Below are positions 49,001 to 61,940 of a DNA stretch of 64,000 nucleotides, piece after piece (position 1 is the stretch's first letter; every line of letters starts with the position of its first letter). The DNA is from Dasyornis broadbenti. Taxonomy: Eukaryota > Chordata > Aves > Passeriformes > Dasyornithidae. The notes below the pieces were generated by a model that was not told the DNA's origin, searched no databases, and saw nothing but the letters and a program-made list of their open reading frames with translations. The position numbers and the translations under genes are program-made. Location of the stretch: contig VZRN01000659.1 of assembly GCA_013397935.1 (NCBI GenBank), positions 1,936,945-2,000,944 of the forward strand, written 5' to 3'.

Positions 49001-51511
49001 AAGTGGTGGATAGAAGGGGGAGCTGCTGAATCCATGAGATATTGTTCACATTGACACTGTTACAAGAACTATACTAATGATTTTCAGAGGAGGCAGAAGG
49101 ATGGCTTTTATCCTGGTGAATATAAGACAGCATAATTTTATCAGTGTTGCTTCTCTGCTTCAGATGGAAAATTAAACATCTTCACCTCATGCAGTTTGCA
49201 CTACAAAGTGTAAGTGGAAACTAGTGCAGCTCTAAAACAAGGCCTATGAAAATCAGCAGATGTGCCAGTCATTGCATGTTCATCCTAATGCGTTAGACAG
49301 TTGGATGTCTTTTGATCTGATACTTTAACATACTGAGATTGTGTGGGGTTTGTGGTTACAGGAAAAGACATAAAACAGCAGAGCACAAAAGAATTGATTC
49401 AGAAGGAGGTTGTGTTTCAGCATTCTGCCGACACTTCTGTATCTTGACAGTTTCACAGTTAAAGGAAAGCTTTTATCTCAGTTGTTTTTAACCATCTGAC
49501 TTATTGGCTCAGCTCCATTCAGTAATCCACCTACCTTCATAGTAGTTGGAAAGACAACATTTCAGCTATTTGTCTTAGGATGGGATGATACTCTGCAAAG
49601 AAGCCCTGTTCTAGATGACTATCTTATAAGAGCAGCCTGTTCTTCAGGTGAATGGGATGAATCCCACCTAGAATGTCAACATTTAAGTCAGTTGTAGCCA
49701 ACAAGAGATCTGTGGATTCCAGTGAGGACTGCTCCATCATCCAAATATCTGAAAAGCTTCTTTCTGTATCTGGCTTAAAAATATTGATGTAGAGTATTTT
49801 TACAAATTTAAAAGTTCATACTAAAGCCATGGCTTGGCAGTAAAAGTCTCTAATGGCAAGCAGAAGAACTGGAAACAATATTAATCAGATATGAAGTGAA
49901 AATATCCTTCTGTAGGGTCAAGTGTATTTCTTGTGCTAAAATGAAAACCTGGTCCTGGAAGTGGTAAAATTTTGCTCTTGAAAGGGCTATTTATTCACTA
50001 AAGAAAATGAAATCCACACTGAGACTGTTTTTCCCTTCACTAAACGTCCATGGAGTTCTGCCCCCACTGCAGGCATCCTCTGTGGTCATGCAGTCGCTGG
50101 GGTGAGTGGTGGCATTCCTGTAAATCATTTCAACACCCAGAGAAGGCAGGTCTGCTGTCTGCAAATACAGCACTGAGATGTCTCCAAGGAGAAGGAAAGA
50201 GACAAGCAATATAAAGAGACAGCCTTGCAGATTGCATTCCTTCCTCTGACTGCAAAGAACCAAAACAGTGCTTGGCCAGCTCAGCTGGGGATTTCATTCA
50301 CTCCTCCCAGCACATCTTCATCCCACTTTCTGGGTCTTGTAGGACACCATTTGTCTAAGGATGTAAGAGAACACAGCAACTGTGACACATGCCAGGGACA
50401 GGAGGGATATGTAAGCTGCCCTTCAGCAAGCAGCTCCCATTCCTACATTCTCCTTCTTTCACGTGCCTTGGCCTCCTACCATGAACTATGTTCACACCTA
50501 GGATAAACCTCTTCTTGGCTTCAGGATCCTCTTCCCACCACCTTCCTGGTGGTGGTCATGCAGGAACAATTTCCCTGCCTGTAGCCTGTGCATTATCCCA
50601 TATCTGAGCTTGAACCTGAGCCAGGACACCAGCACACGGTGGCTCCTCCTGCCCTGGTTGGCAATAGCAAGGTAGCAGGACTTCCCTGATGAACTGATCC
50701 ATCATGCTCTCAGAGGCTAATAGTTTCTTACAAAAGTAAACTGAGTGTTGTTTTCCTCTGCCTTTTTTTATTTCTGCCTCCTCCCCATCCTTCCAATCTC
50801 TCCTTAATTTGACTAGGTTTTTAATTTATCCAACTGTGCTTTTAAGTTCCAAAAATACATTTATAATATGTGCACCATTTAAAACCGCTGTTTGAATTAT
50901 TTATGTACCCATTATTTAGCAAGACATAATGTGACTTGTTTCTTTTCCTTTGCAAGTATAAATACAAATAATTAGGTTTTCTATCTTTCCGTCATGATAC
51001 AAATGAATGGGTGCTTTACCTAAGATACACGGATGTTATAAGGCAGCCCTGGCTGTGCAATTTTTAGTACGCAGTTCTATAAGAGATGTCAGGAGCTTTT
51101 TAAACTGATCAGATGTTACACACTAGAAAAATATAGATCATGAATATCCTTGGCTTTTAAAATCCATTTGGAGGTCATATCTTTAACAGCTCTTAATTTG
51201 AGGGTAGGTAAGTGTGCTGACAGCTAAACACTCTAGGGGCCTGCAGGATGCATTTTAATTAGTCATGAACTGTCATGCTTCTACACAGAAATTATTTTAT
51301 ATTTGAAAAGACATGTGAAGATTCTAGGAACTAAAATAACTTCAGTTTGCACACTGATTTCTGTTCTCATGCTTGCCTATAGCTCTATACTATCCCTTAT
51401 CCACAGAGACATTTAGCGTCTTGGACATGAACACAGGAAGAACAATGATAATTCAGCAGCTGCTCCTGAAGTAAGGAGGAAATTCTAAGCAAGAAGTGAG
51501 AATAATATTGC

Positions 51512-51514
<3 letters not shown>
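40021..51514. other. Long non-coding stretch
   Basis: About 11.5 kb with no recognised gene or transposon. A 90-codon frame at 47464-47736 (plus) is preceded by a pyrimidine tract and CAG and starts with a secretion-signal-like hydrophobic stretch, but no family is recognised. An 11-bp direct repeat (TAATCATAACG) sits at 46144-46168 and an alternating TATA/ATGCATAT patch at 46755-46785. An 8-bp-stem hairpin is listed at 50535. Confidence 0.4.
50535..50555. repeat. 8-bp perfect inverted repeat
   Basis: CCACCACC (50535-50542) and GGTGGTGG (50548-50555) flank a 5-nt loop TTCCT. Composition is trinucleotide-like, so chance slippage is the simplest origin. Confidence 0.85.

Positions 51515-51570
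<56 letters not shown>
51515..51570. repeat. (CA)n dinucleotide microsatellite
   Basis: An uninterrupted AC/CA tract of about 28 repeats, bordered by CTTTT on the left and GAGATACTC on the right. The length and purity predict high polymorphism and possible Z-DNA formation. Confidence 0.98.
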
Positions 51571-51573
<3 letters not shown>

Positions 51574-52797
51574 ATACTCACAAACTAAAAGTAATGCAAA
51601 TATGTAATCAAAGAAGAGAAAGGCAAAACTCCTCTATCAACTTCAGAAAATCATGACAAAAGTCATTTTGTTTTTAAAGAATGACTGTATTTTTGGTGTT
51701 TCGTAATGAGCTATACAGTAGATTTCTCATGATCAAATAATGAACAGTGAAGCTTTCTTTTGAAAGAGCTGCATCTTATGCTGAAGTGTGCAAGAGAGTA
51801 TCTAAGAAGTTGCATTGTCATCTGGAGTATTTGGCCAAATTTATTTTTTTTATTAAGTAAAAATTATTTTGGATATTATTTTGGTTACAGATACAGAATT
51901 TACATATTTAAGGCTCTTATTAATTCTCTTTAATAAGTTTCTTTATCCTCTGTTCTGTGCAGACTTCTGCCTGGCAAAAACCAAGCTAGTTGATACGATT
52001 GTTTAGAATCACTTTGCACCACTGATCCACCACTCTGACAACAGTCTGTCTTTGTGATTATGCTCCTTCTGTCACTGAACCACCTCTATTCTTCTATTGC
52101 TGAATGTCCTCTACTGAGATATCTAACCTAATGCATTAACATTAAACATGTTCCTAAAAATCTTACGTTCCAATTCATGCCATGAACATTTATGCAAATC
52201 CTAAGCTTTGAATGGGTTTGACACAGTTAGTTCCCAGGGGTATAAAACATGAAAGAAAGATGTTCTGTATTCAGAAACCCCTTTTCCAGCTTTTAAACCA
52301 AAATTACATTCATTGGCTTTTATGTTGGCACTGACCCAAGCTTCCCAGATGCTGCTGTATTATTCACAATTAAGACTACATACTTTTTTCAGTGATTTCG
52401 TTATAATGCTGCAATTCACACACACAGAAACATAAACATGAAGATAAATGAATTCCTAAACAGCACCTCATCTATCAATATACATTTGTAAATGGATTTT
52501 GCATCCACATTTACATTGCGGTCTGAGAGATATCAAGAATGCTGGAGGTTTCTTGATTTTCTTTTTCTCCTATCAGAAAAATATAACAATTCCACTGAGA
52601 ACTGAAGCATGAAGGTTGCATGTGTGCAACACAGCTGTCTGATTATTGATCATATTGTTTATCAATACTATATAATGCTCAGCATAATGGCTGACTATGC
52701 TAGCTGTTTCTCCTCTCTCAAGACTAATTAAGAGATTGCCGGTGCATAAGACTAGGGGCCTAATTTATGAAAGCATTATAAATTATAAATGTATAGT

Positions 52798-52831
52798 GGA
52801 GGGAAGAAGAAGAGGGGGAAGAGGAAGAGAG
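52798..52831 (+). repeat. 34-nt homopurine run
   Basis: Every plus-strand base from 52798 to 52831 is A or G (pattern GGAGGGAAGAAGAAG then G-rich blocks). Such runs can form intramolecular triplexes if they have mirror symmetry; symmetry here is only partial. Confidence 0.9.
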
Positions 52832-54386
52832 TCAACCGTGACAATTGCTCACACAAATATGATAATATCATTTGTTCTGCAAATTGAGCTTGTTGGGTAC
52901 AGAAAACTTTCTGACACTCTAAACAATTGAAAATGTGTTAATAAGCCAGAATGTGTGCTAATAAGTCAGAAAACCATAGAAGTGTTGCAGTTTATTTCAA
53001 TGGCGCTTTTAAAGCTAGACATATTAAAGATTTTGCTATTTTCTTTACATTCAGAAAGCTATCTTGTGTATTATTCCTCAAGAAAAAAATTCAGATTTCT
53101 ACTTTAAAAAGTCAACAAAAAAACAAGGCTGGGAACTAAACCCCAGAAGAATGTGACCACTAATAGACGCACTCTTTAAATAGATTTAAGACAATAATGT
53201 AACAACCTAGGATACAAATGAAATTTCCTGGCCACGGGTGAGCTGACAGCTGGCCAGAAGTTGGGGAATAGAAAGGCATTTGCATCCTGCCAGTCTGCTT
53301 CTGCCACCAAGCTGTGAACAACGTGAAGCAAGGCCATGGGGCACTTATGTACCCAGATATTCAATGGATCAGACAAACGTGAGTCACTGTAACCATCATT
53401 CCTTTGTTTGTACAAAAGGTTTTTGAGGATAGAGGAGTGAGAGGCGTTCACACTCCTATCTATAGTCTACCCTCAAACAAAACATGCTTTCAAAGCATTG
53501 CTACTGCTGAGCTGTGGGTTCTGCACTTCTACCTCTCTGTTCTCCTGGCCCTCTCATCTGAAGTGTCTGATTTTTAAAGTGAAAAAATAATCTCTGATTC
53601 ATATGGAAGCTGAAGCATGAACTTTATAGATGGATTTACCCTGAAGAATTTATCATTTAAGTTATTTCCTGTCATTGAAAGCAGATCTTGCTGACCTACT
53701 GCTGAGGAAAACCTCCCCAGGGCCCTTTTTCTTCTCTCTTTTTAACTTAGTTGAGCAAACATCTTCCATATAATTCTGTATTCTTAACAGAATTCTTTCC
53801 GTCTCCTTTTTGTGTGTGTGTATGTATGTTTTGTTTTCATTTGCTTGTTTGTTTTGTTTGTTATTATTTGGGTTTTTTTCCTTGGCTTCTTCCACACGTG
53901 TATTATTTTACCAACAGAATTCTCATGATCTTCTCTCAATATAGTGTCAATGTCATACATGTGATTTCTCTTTGGCACCCTCTTGCTGTTTCTACTTTTA
54001 AAAGACTATTTATTACTTCTTCCTTTTTAAAATTCATAATACATTGAAAACAAAGGAAAGCCTTATCACAAGGAAACTGGGCTGAAAGATGAAAATGGCA
54101 TAAACACACTTATTTTTCCAGATTTTTGTGTCTTACATTTTCTTATTCATCTGAACAATCATTGCTTCACTTTAATTAGATACAGTCATTTAGAATATGC
54201 TCATTTGAATATGGCTATTTAGCATCTGTGTTTCTGATCTAAAAGGCACAGGACAATGGGCTTTATGGTTTATGTGTAGTTAGCATACCATTACACACAC
54301 TATATGATACATATATTATATATATATAAAACCATATACAGTTTACTGTGAACTGCAGACATCAAAGATTATGCTTTGTTTTATTG

Positions 54387-54412
54387 GAAAAGTGCTTTGA
54401 TAAGCACTTTTC
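54387..54412. repeat. 11-bp perfect inverted repeat
   Basis: GAAAAGTGCTT (54387-54397) and AAGCACTTTTC (54402-54412) are exact reverse complements with loop TGAT. No adjacent repeat terminus was recognised. Confidence 0.88.
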
Positions 54413-57400
54413 TTTGTTTTGGGTTCCACCACAAACAGTGAAATAATAATGAACTCTTGGTTTTCTCTCCAGCTACTTAGTCTAATGTACTTTCTCTTCT
54501 TTATACACCATTAAGTCATACTAAACTTATAAAAATAATTGTGTTTTGCTTTTTACATATTTGCCATTGGAAAATCTAAATTTCTGAGTGACAAACATGT
54601 TTTTCAACAGAAAATCAGATTGAAAAAAAGGAAACAAAGGAAAAAAGAAAACAAGATGGCAAAAAGAAAACTTCTTCAGAATCACTTGCATTCCAGACCA
54701 CAAGACAATAACACGTGGATACTTTTTTCAAAAGATTTCCAATCGTCTGAGTTTACGACATCCCATATTCTTACCAAATTATACCAAGGACTGAGTTTCC
54801 TCTCTGATTACTTTAACCACTGTAAAATTACATATGTGAACTGAATTACCTTCCTGGACTCACTAGGAACAGACAACTTCCTCTGAGGACTGTTCATCTC
54901 ACATTTAGGTGTCTAAATTGAAAAGGTTCAGTCATCCTTTCAAGATACTCTGTCAACACTGAATAAAACCCTAAAAAGCTCAAAAAGTTGAAAGAATATG
55001 GTACGTTTAAACGACTAATAAAGTTTTGTCTCACACAGAACATTAAGGAATGGCTTTCTTCTGTCCAAGAAGAAAGATTTATAAATAATAGACTCACTTA
55101 GAAATGGAAAATATTGTTCCCAGGAAACCACATTGTTTTATGTCACTTCCAAGTGGAAAAACTGCAAAATTGTTTTCCATTACAGCATTAATCAGGGTGG
55201 ATAAAGACCCTCACCAATCTACCACTGCTGTTTACTCTTACTGTAAGAAACCACCGTCTCAGTCTCTGTGCAGAGAAAAAGTTGCCCATGGGTGGGCAGA
55301 AGGAGTAGGAGTTGAGATGGTGGAACTCACGACAAAGCCACCACACAGTTAAACCATGACCTGAGTCTTCCTTGGAGATGCACTGCCTGGTGTTTGATAA
55401 ACTGTGAGATAAAACCTAACACTGGACTCAAAGCGGGGGACCAAAAGCTTAATTGAGTTGTCTAACCCAATTAATCCCTTTCCTCCAGTGTTAATTCTCA
55501 GTACAAGAGACTTCATGGCACTACAAGCTGCAGGGCTGGACACTGCTCGTGTATGATTTTATGCTTTGCAGCAAAACGTCAGGTGCCTTAGATATTTCCA
55601 TAAATTGGGTCTGGTGCCAGTAGTGTCAGATATATGTTAAGAGTATATAAATATATGCACTGTCCTAAAACACTGGTGTTAACTTTGTTTATGCAGATAA
55701 AGCTTTGCAGTGTTACCATCTTTGATACTTACCGAGATTTTTCAACATTAAGTTGTTTTTATTCCTGTGCTACTACTCTGTGAACTGTTATTCATCTAAT
55801 TTACCTGTAGTGACATATGAATTTTTCCCACCTGCTGATTTTTCCTTCATCAGATGCACTTATTGTTTCCTTTTTGCCAGAGCATATATATCTGTCAAAG
55901 CTGATATTTCAGACCTTTAGGTTTAACTTCAGTTTGTTTGTTTTTTCCTGGAATATAACAAACTTCTAGGAGAAATCTTTCTTGGTAATTATTCATTTCT
56001 CTCAAGACAATGATAACTGATGCTATTAGTTTTCTTAAAAACATGCTATAAACAAGCACAAAACCTCATGCTGTAGCCACTGTAATGTCCTGATTTTTCC
56101 TGAAGGCTTGTAAAATGTGGACTAGAATGAGCAGCACTAGAAGGTATACTTTGTATTCTGAAATCTAATATCTCTGCAATGTTTTCACAATCCTGTTTTT
56201 CTGACTGAAATTAAAATAATTATAAAAATGGGTATTTGACATGCAAAAAAATGCTTTGCATTTCACTGACTTACTGTCATTATGACATAGAAATTATAAT
56301 TCTACTCTGCTGCATACTGTAAAAGGAGTCAAAATGCTTGATTGTGGTCCTACATTATGAAGAGCTGATTAGTATATATTTCCATTACATTCTTTAGGCT
56401 ATAATCTTGGAGATACACATTGGATTTCACTAGTCAATACAGGCTCAATCCTTTTCCCATTGGCAGCCAATGAATCTTCCCAAGAGATGTTGTTATTGTG
56501 GAAGGCTTGCAGAGTGTTTGTCTGTCAGATGTTTAAAAGACTGGATTGTATATCTGACCATTTTTACAGCCAGAGAAACAAAATTATCAATTTTTGAACT
56601 TTGTAAGGAGCGTTATCAGTCTGGGTCAGCATTTATGACAGCTGAGAAGCTCTATTCAACATAAGATATTGAGGTGAATTTCCTTGTCTGAATCGGAAAA
56701 GGAAAGTAGAGGGCAAAGAAAAAAGCCCAAAACAACAGAGGCTTGAAGACTTCCTCTTGCAAAATGTGACATGAGCAACAAAGACAGTATTGTGCCTCGT
56801 AGGATTAACATCATTGTGCCAAAACACAATTCCCCAGGCAGCTTCATCCACATTCAAAGAGAATTTGCCTAGAAGTACTATCTTCTCAGCATCTTCCAGA
56901 CAGTGATGTTTAGAGACACATAAATCATTCCCTCAAGTAGTGGCTAAACACTAACAATCCGTTAAGAACATGCACTGACAAAACCTTTACAGATCATTAC
57001 CATCACCCACTTAGCCTCTAAAAGACCTTTGAGTGGTACTTGCAGTTCACCATCTCCAAAAGAAATGTTACAAAGCAAGAAAAGAGGAAAACTCATTCAA
57101 AATTTCCAGGGCATAGAAGGTTTTTTAGCTTTGGCTCTCACAGCTCTTCAGAGTTTGGTTCATAGGAACAAAGCCACAATAACCTTCAAGGAGGCTGCGT
57201 GGTCTCAGAGATTCTGGGTCTCAGAGACACAGGGACACCAGCTGTCTGAGGATGTCTTTCCACACCTAGCTTCTCTCGAGGTCTTATTGGAAGGTCAGAA
57301 GGGTGCAGGGGAGTGGGGGGCAGATCTTTCTGGTGTAAAGCAGTAGATGCAGGTGGTCCAAGAGGTAGCTTGAGACCCAGAATCTGAGAAGCTAGTTTAT

Positions 57401-57944
57401 AAACTAAGGTGTGGTACTAGCTGGTGTAAGATTATAAATTCATGCTGCTGCACAGTGCTGAACAAGGCCAAATTACCAGTTTGAGCTCATCTCCAGAAGC
57501 AGTGTCATTAACTTCACTGAGAGCACTTTAAGAACACAGCCACTCTAATTCCTATTTACACTTTTATGCAAAAGTCCTTTTAAGGGTCCTGTCTTATGCG
57601 CAGTGGTGAAGAGATGACATCATTTGTCTTTTTTCACTCTGTGTTGCTTAGTATCTCTGAGGTGCCACATTGAGGCTTTCTGCAAAGAGACAGTTTTATC
57701 TCCATCTGAATCTGAGTAAAGGCACAACTTGTCACCGAGCATCCTTTGCATCCCTTGCATCTCTTACTAATTTCTTCTGAGGTGCTACACTTTGTGTGTT
57801 TATGAGCTTTTTCTTTCAGTCTCTTCTGGACAGACCTCCTGCTTGAGACTTCTCATCAGGTAAAAGAGGACTCAGCACTAATGGGAATCTCCCTTGGGGG
57901 GATTTGACTACTTTTTAGTCTATGCACTGTATAATCTTTCTGGG

Positions 57945-58393
57945 TGTGATTCGCCCCAAACCGGGCCAAAACACACTTCTGAGACAGAGTCAAAGAAGTG
58001 GGTATTTGCTTTATTCAGCACGCTAGGTGTGGGGGGATCGCTCCTCCAAACACGCACCAGGCACTTCTCACAACACAATATTAAGGGTACAAGTCATGAA
58101 TATGCATCACATTTGTTTGGACAGGCATGGTTATACAAATTATTTCTCGGAAAACATTAATATCATCAGCATGCATGCCATGCATGCCCTGTGTAAGCAG
58201 GTGGTCGTGTTGAGGTAGATTCCTGGAAGCGATTCAGGCTGATTATTGTCCCCCTTATCTTGACAAGATCAAGGCAACTTTGGCGTCTCATGTTTTTGTA
58301 ATCAGCATTTACTGTCTCTCACTAGCTAGCTGTGCTTACATGAGTTAACTATTGATTACCCCCTTTTCAGGTGAACAAGTAATTTTTGCAACA
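57945..58393 (-). mobile_element. Solo LTR of an endogenous retrovirus (class uncertain)
   Basis: Read on the minus strand the element starts TGTTGC at 58393 and ends near GAATCACA at 57945, giving TG...CA termini and about 449 bp. A polyadenylation signal AATAAA (complement of 58011-58016) lies about 70 bp from the 3' end, as expected for R/U5. Composition and length resemble class II (alpha/beta-like) avian LTRs, but I cannot name the family. No clean target-site duplication is visible. If the end is moved to 57947, the flanks TGGGTG and AGGGTA match at 4 of 6 positions. No internal retroviral sequence lies beside it. Confidence 0.7.
58169..58187. repeat. 9-bp-arm palindrome inside the LTR
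   Basis: GCATGCATG (58169-58177) and CATGCATGC (58179-58187) surround a single C. In LTR orientation it lies in the U3 part, upstream of the polyadenylation signal, where regulatory sites would be expected. Confidence 0.9.
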
Positions 58394-61300
58394 AGGGTAT
58401 CCTGCAGCTTATGACAGAATTGGAACACATCTCATGTATTAATATCATGATTTGTAGTATAATTTTGTGCCATGAAAAGGCCACCATTTGTCATAAAAAG
58501 AAGAATCATTTGCAGCTGGAAATGTTTAATTATTTCATCTTGAAATTACTTGGTCTTTCAGCATGTCACATTATCTTGCCTATTTGACAGAAGGAAATTA
58601 ATAACATCAGTAAGATCTTAGGAAGCTAGATAATGAGTTCTCTAGGTATCAGATCTCTAGTTACACTTATCTTACAATTTCTGATCTAATGTTTAAAGCT
58701 CACCAGTTGGTCTCACTTCAATGTCTCAATGTTTGAAATAGATAATATACAGAACTTCAGAGTCTTAAAATGAGAGCTGCTGAGTGCACCTCTATTTCTG
58801 TTTTAATAGTTCTCAGGACATTTGTATGGGAATAATTGAAGGTTATGAAAACTTTCACAGAAATTAACAAACTGATTTTAACATCTGATTTAAAACTCTT
58901 GGTCTAATACGGAAATGTTTTGCTGATTTGGAATTCTTTTGAAGAAGTAGAGCTGTATGGAGATAAAGTAAGGCAGATTTTAGCCTTAACTTCATTTAGT
59001 GAGCCCATTCTCTCAGTTCAGACAGATTTTTGCATGTCTACTTAGTACTGTCATTATAGTAATAACTGAACATGTCTATTTGCCCCCTCTTCTGTTATTT
59101 CTTTTAAGGTCTGCAGAGTCATCCTCTCATTTCTTGTTTTCTTTTTTGCAAAGTTGCCTAGAAGACTCTGACCCTTTGACAATTCTGATATTTCTTCTCT
59201 TGGCACTTTTTGAAGTTAATCACTTCAGTTCACTACAAAAAAAAAAACAAGATCAAGGTCAATCAGGTAATCCAAATGACAGTTTAAAGTATATTCACAG
59301 TCAGAGACTGAATCTTTTTTCTCCTTTATTCACAGTCAGAGACTGAATCTTTTTTCTCCTTTCCCTTTTCCCTTGTAAGATATTTTCATGCTCTTCATTT
59401 GAAACTGAATCTAAGTGAGTAAGTTCTCATGCAGCTAAGGGCTGAAGATTGGCTTCAGACATATCCAGCAATCTGCAGCAATGTGGTGACAGAGCAAAGG
59501 TCATTCTTAGTGCCACCAAGCCACCTATAGCTCAAACCTACATGTGAGTCCAGATTCCCTGACTAAAGCCGGAGAATGAAGCCATGGAGAATGGAGCTCT
59601 CCTGGCATGGCAGGAAAATGCCCCCCGCTGCAAACCTCACCTTTCTCTGCAATATTTCTATGGCCACAGCCTGAACCATTTCTTCCTGAAAATTTAACCC
59701 CAAACTTCAGCACAATTGTCAAATGTGTTGTTCTCATAGATTTCATGATGCAAGATATAAAGGGAGGTCAGAGCAGCACATTGTCCTCTGGAGACTGAGT
59801 ATTCCTGGTCAACCTGCAGGTGACATCCAGGGGTATCAACACCTTTGTCAGAGAGACAGCTCCAAATCTCTTAAACAGCTAACAGTGATAGGAAAAATAT
59901 TTTTAGCCACTGTTTCTACCCATCCAACCAGGATTCTGTTTGTCTTGGAAAAAAACCTGTCCTTCTGGTATTTGTGTGCAAAGTGCCTTCTGCAAGGGAG
60001 CCCTGGTCCCCCAGTAGAATCCTTAATTTTTTTGTAGCTGAAATACCAATACCATGGCACAAGTAGGATAAAGGTTTCACAGTACATCCTGCTAATGTTT
60101 TTTTTCAAATGCTATAGCAGCTTTTTATTCTTTAACTGCTCTTTCCTTTGATATTTTTTTTTCCTTGAAGCAAAATTTGCCAAGGAAAAAAATTCTAACA
60201 TGTATATCAAATATGAAAGCATTAATGTTTTATTTAGAATCCTGACCGTAAGTCTGTGTTTCCTAGTGGGGTTCCAACAGTCATCTGTTTCATTTTTTCC
60301 TTTCCTTGAGGACATTTTGTACTCGTCTGTAGCAGAGATTTGTGAGTCAAGTCTAGCAGTGGGAAAGCAGTAGCAGCCAGCAAACACAGAGAGGTGCATA
60401 ATGGGCATAGGTATCTGAATTATTACAACACTTAACAGTAGTAATATGACTATTATAAAAGAAATCTGAACTTCCAAAAAAAACCTGCTACAAATAAAAT
60501 GGGCTCTTTCCCAGAAAATATTATATATATTAATATCATATCCCAGAAAATATATAATAAGACGGTCACTACAAGCTATCTTTTCAATATCTCTGAGAGG
60601 CATTTCCAAGTCTCACTTAGCCAGAAGGGATGTTCTGGCATCAGTGACTGGAGTAGAGTAGCGATAAGAAAGTGCGGTAGCCGTGTGACCCCTGCTGGCA
60701 GGAAATAATTGAGAGTAGAATGCGAGAGGAAATGAGACTTTTGATTGTAATGAATGACACGCTGTGACTGAATCAGTAACCTACGTAAAGAGTAGCAGTA
60801 ACAATAGAAGAAATAAATAAAAGGTGCTGTCATTGCGAAACAGAAGACAAATGAGTAAAAGTTCTTCATTTAAAATGCCATTTAGTTGATAACAGCATTT
60901 TACCGAGAGAGGATGAAAACCTCTGCCACCCCACCTCTGCACTAGACTTGTCCTGGTGCACTGTGCCACATATACATCCCCAAGAGCCAAACCCATCTGT
61001 GATACATAATGTGCTGACAAACTGCCCCTCCTGGAACTGAGGCAGTGCTCAGGGCTCCCCTCGTGTCCCAGTGACTGCAGTTAACATGGGCCAGCATCCA
61101 AGCTGCTGAAGGAATGTCTGAAGTAACAAGCAAAGATAAAGTGTAAGTGCCAATCTCGGACACGGCTATGGGAGTTTTCTAATGATTTTGGCCACTACTA
61201 CTGGCCACAACAAATCCAGGCTTCAGTGGCACAGAGTTGAGTGTGGTCCAGAACTGAAGCCTATTTTCCAGATGGATCACACTGAAGTCAATAGTATGCT

Positions 61301-61774
61301 CTAGCATATTTAATGCTGCACTTTTTCTTGAAGACAAGTAAAATTTGGGACACACAGAAAGGAAAATGCTCCAACAGACTGTCTGTGATTTTATTATTCA
61401 TTCCTGTTAGTATATAACCAATACCTTAATTTGGAGTACACATTATTCCCCTTTCAAAACACTGTAGATTTCTAACACACTTACACTAGTTCCATGTTAA
61501 TGAGCTCTCATGAATTTTATCAGTAATTTTCATTACTAAGGCTGGGACTGACTCATTACCCAGCAGTCTAGTGCTCAAGACTCTCCCTCTTGTCTGGGCA
61601 CAGCCACTGAGACACAGTCCCAAGCTGAGGGCCTTTCCCATGGAGTGGTCAGATGAGCTCTCTGCTGTAACTCACAAAGTTATCTTCTTCTCTGAAATAT
61701 CTACAGGATAATGAAGTTCAAAACAAAAAGGAAAGATCTGTGCAGCTGCAATAGAAAAGAATAAATACAAAGAG
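58394..61774. other. Non-coding DNA
   Basis: About 3.4 kb without a recognised gene. A 163-codon minus-strand frame (ATG near 60603, stop at 60112) is the longest non-GC-driven frame in the window but has no recognised motif. CCCAGAAAATAT occurs twice, near 60510 and 60542. An exact 35-bp tandem duplication is listed separately. Confidence 0.4.
59292..59361. repeat. Exact 35-bp tandem duplication
   Basis: The unit starting TATTCACAGTCAGAGACTG and ending in a TTTTTTCTCCTT pyrimidine tract occurs at 59292-59326 and again at 59327-59361 with no mismatch. Perfect identity suggests either a recent duplication or an assembly duplication. Confidence 0.95.
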
Positions 61775-61940
61775 TTTAGTGTAACTAAGTTGCATCTGCC
61801 ATTTACCTGGGGAGGAACAACCCCATGCACCATTACATGATGGGGGCCACCCAGTGATGAAAAGCAGATATGCAGAAAAGGACCTGGATGTCCTGCTGGT
61901 TACTAAGTTGAAACCAGACATGTACCCTTGCCACAGAAAG
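61775..61940 (+). mobile_element. CR1 LINE internal fragment, both ends missing
   Basis: CCTGGGGAGGAACAACCCCA, then gcaccattacatgatgggggcc, agaaaaggacctggatgtcctgctgg, aagttgaaaccagacatgt and acccttgcc follow the CR1 ORF2 region just upstream of the segments kept at 16.7 and 35.6 kb. Similarity ends near 61940, so the remaining ORF, 3' untranslated region and tail are absent. Confidence 0.75.

Larger units (their letters stand above)
51571..57944. other. Long non-coding stretch
   Basis: About 6.4 kb without a recognised gene. It includes a 34-nt homopurine run (52798), a T/G-rich patch near 53805-53880, an alternating TA patch at 54300-54330 and a perfect hairpin at 54387, the purine run and hairpin listed separately. 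Small open frames have no recognisable product. Confidence 0.4.

Noticed and set aside
57894..58218. Open frames of 88 and 63 codons on the plus strand
   Set aside because: They run antisense through the solo LTR and have no recognised product.
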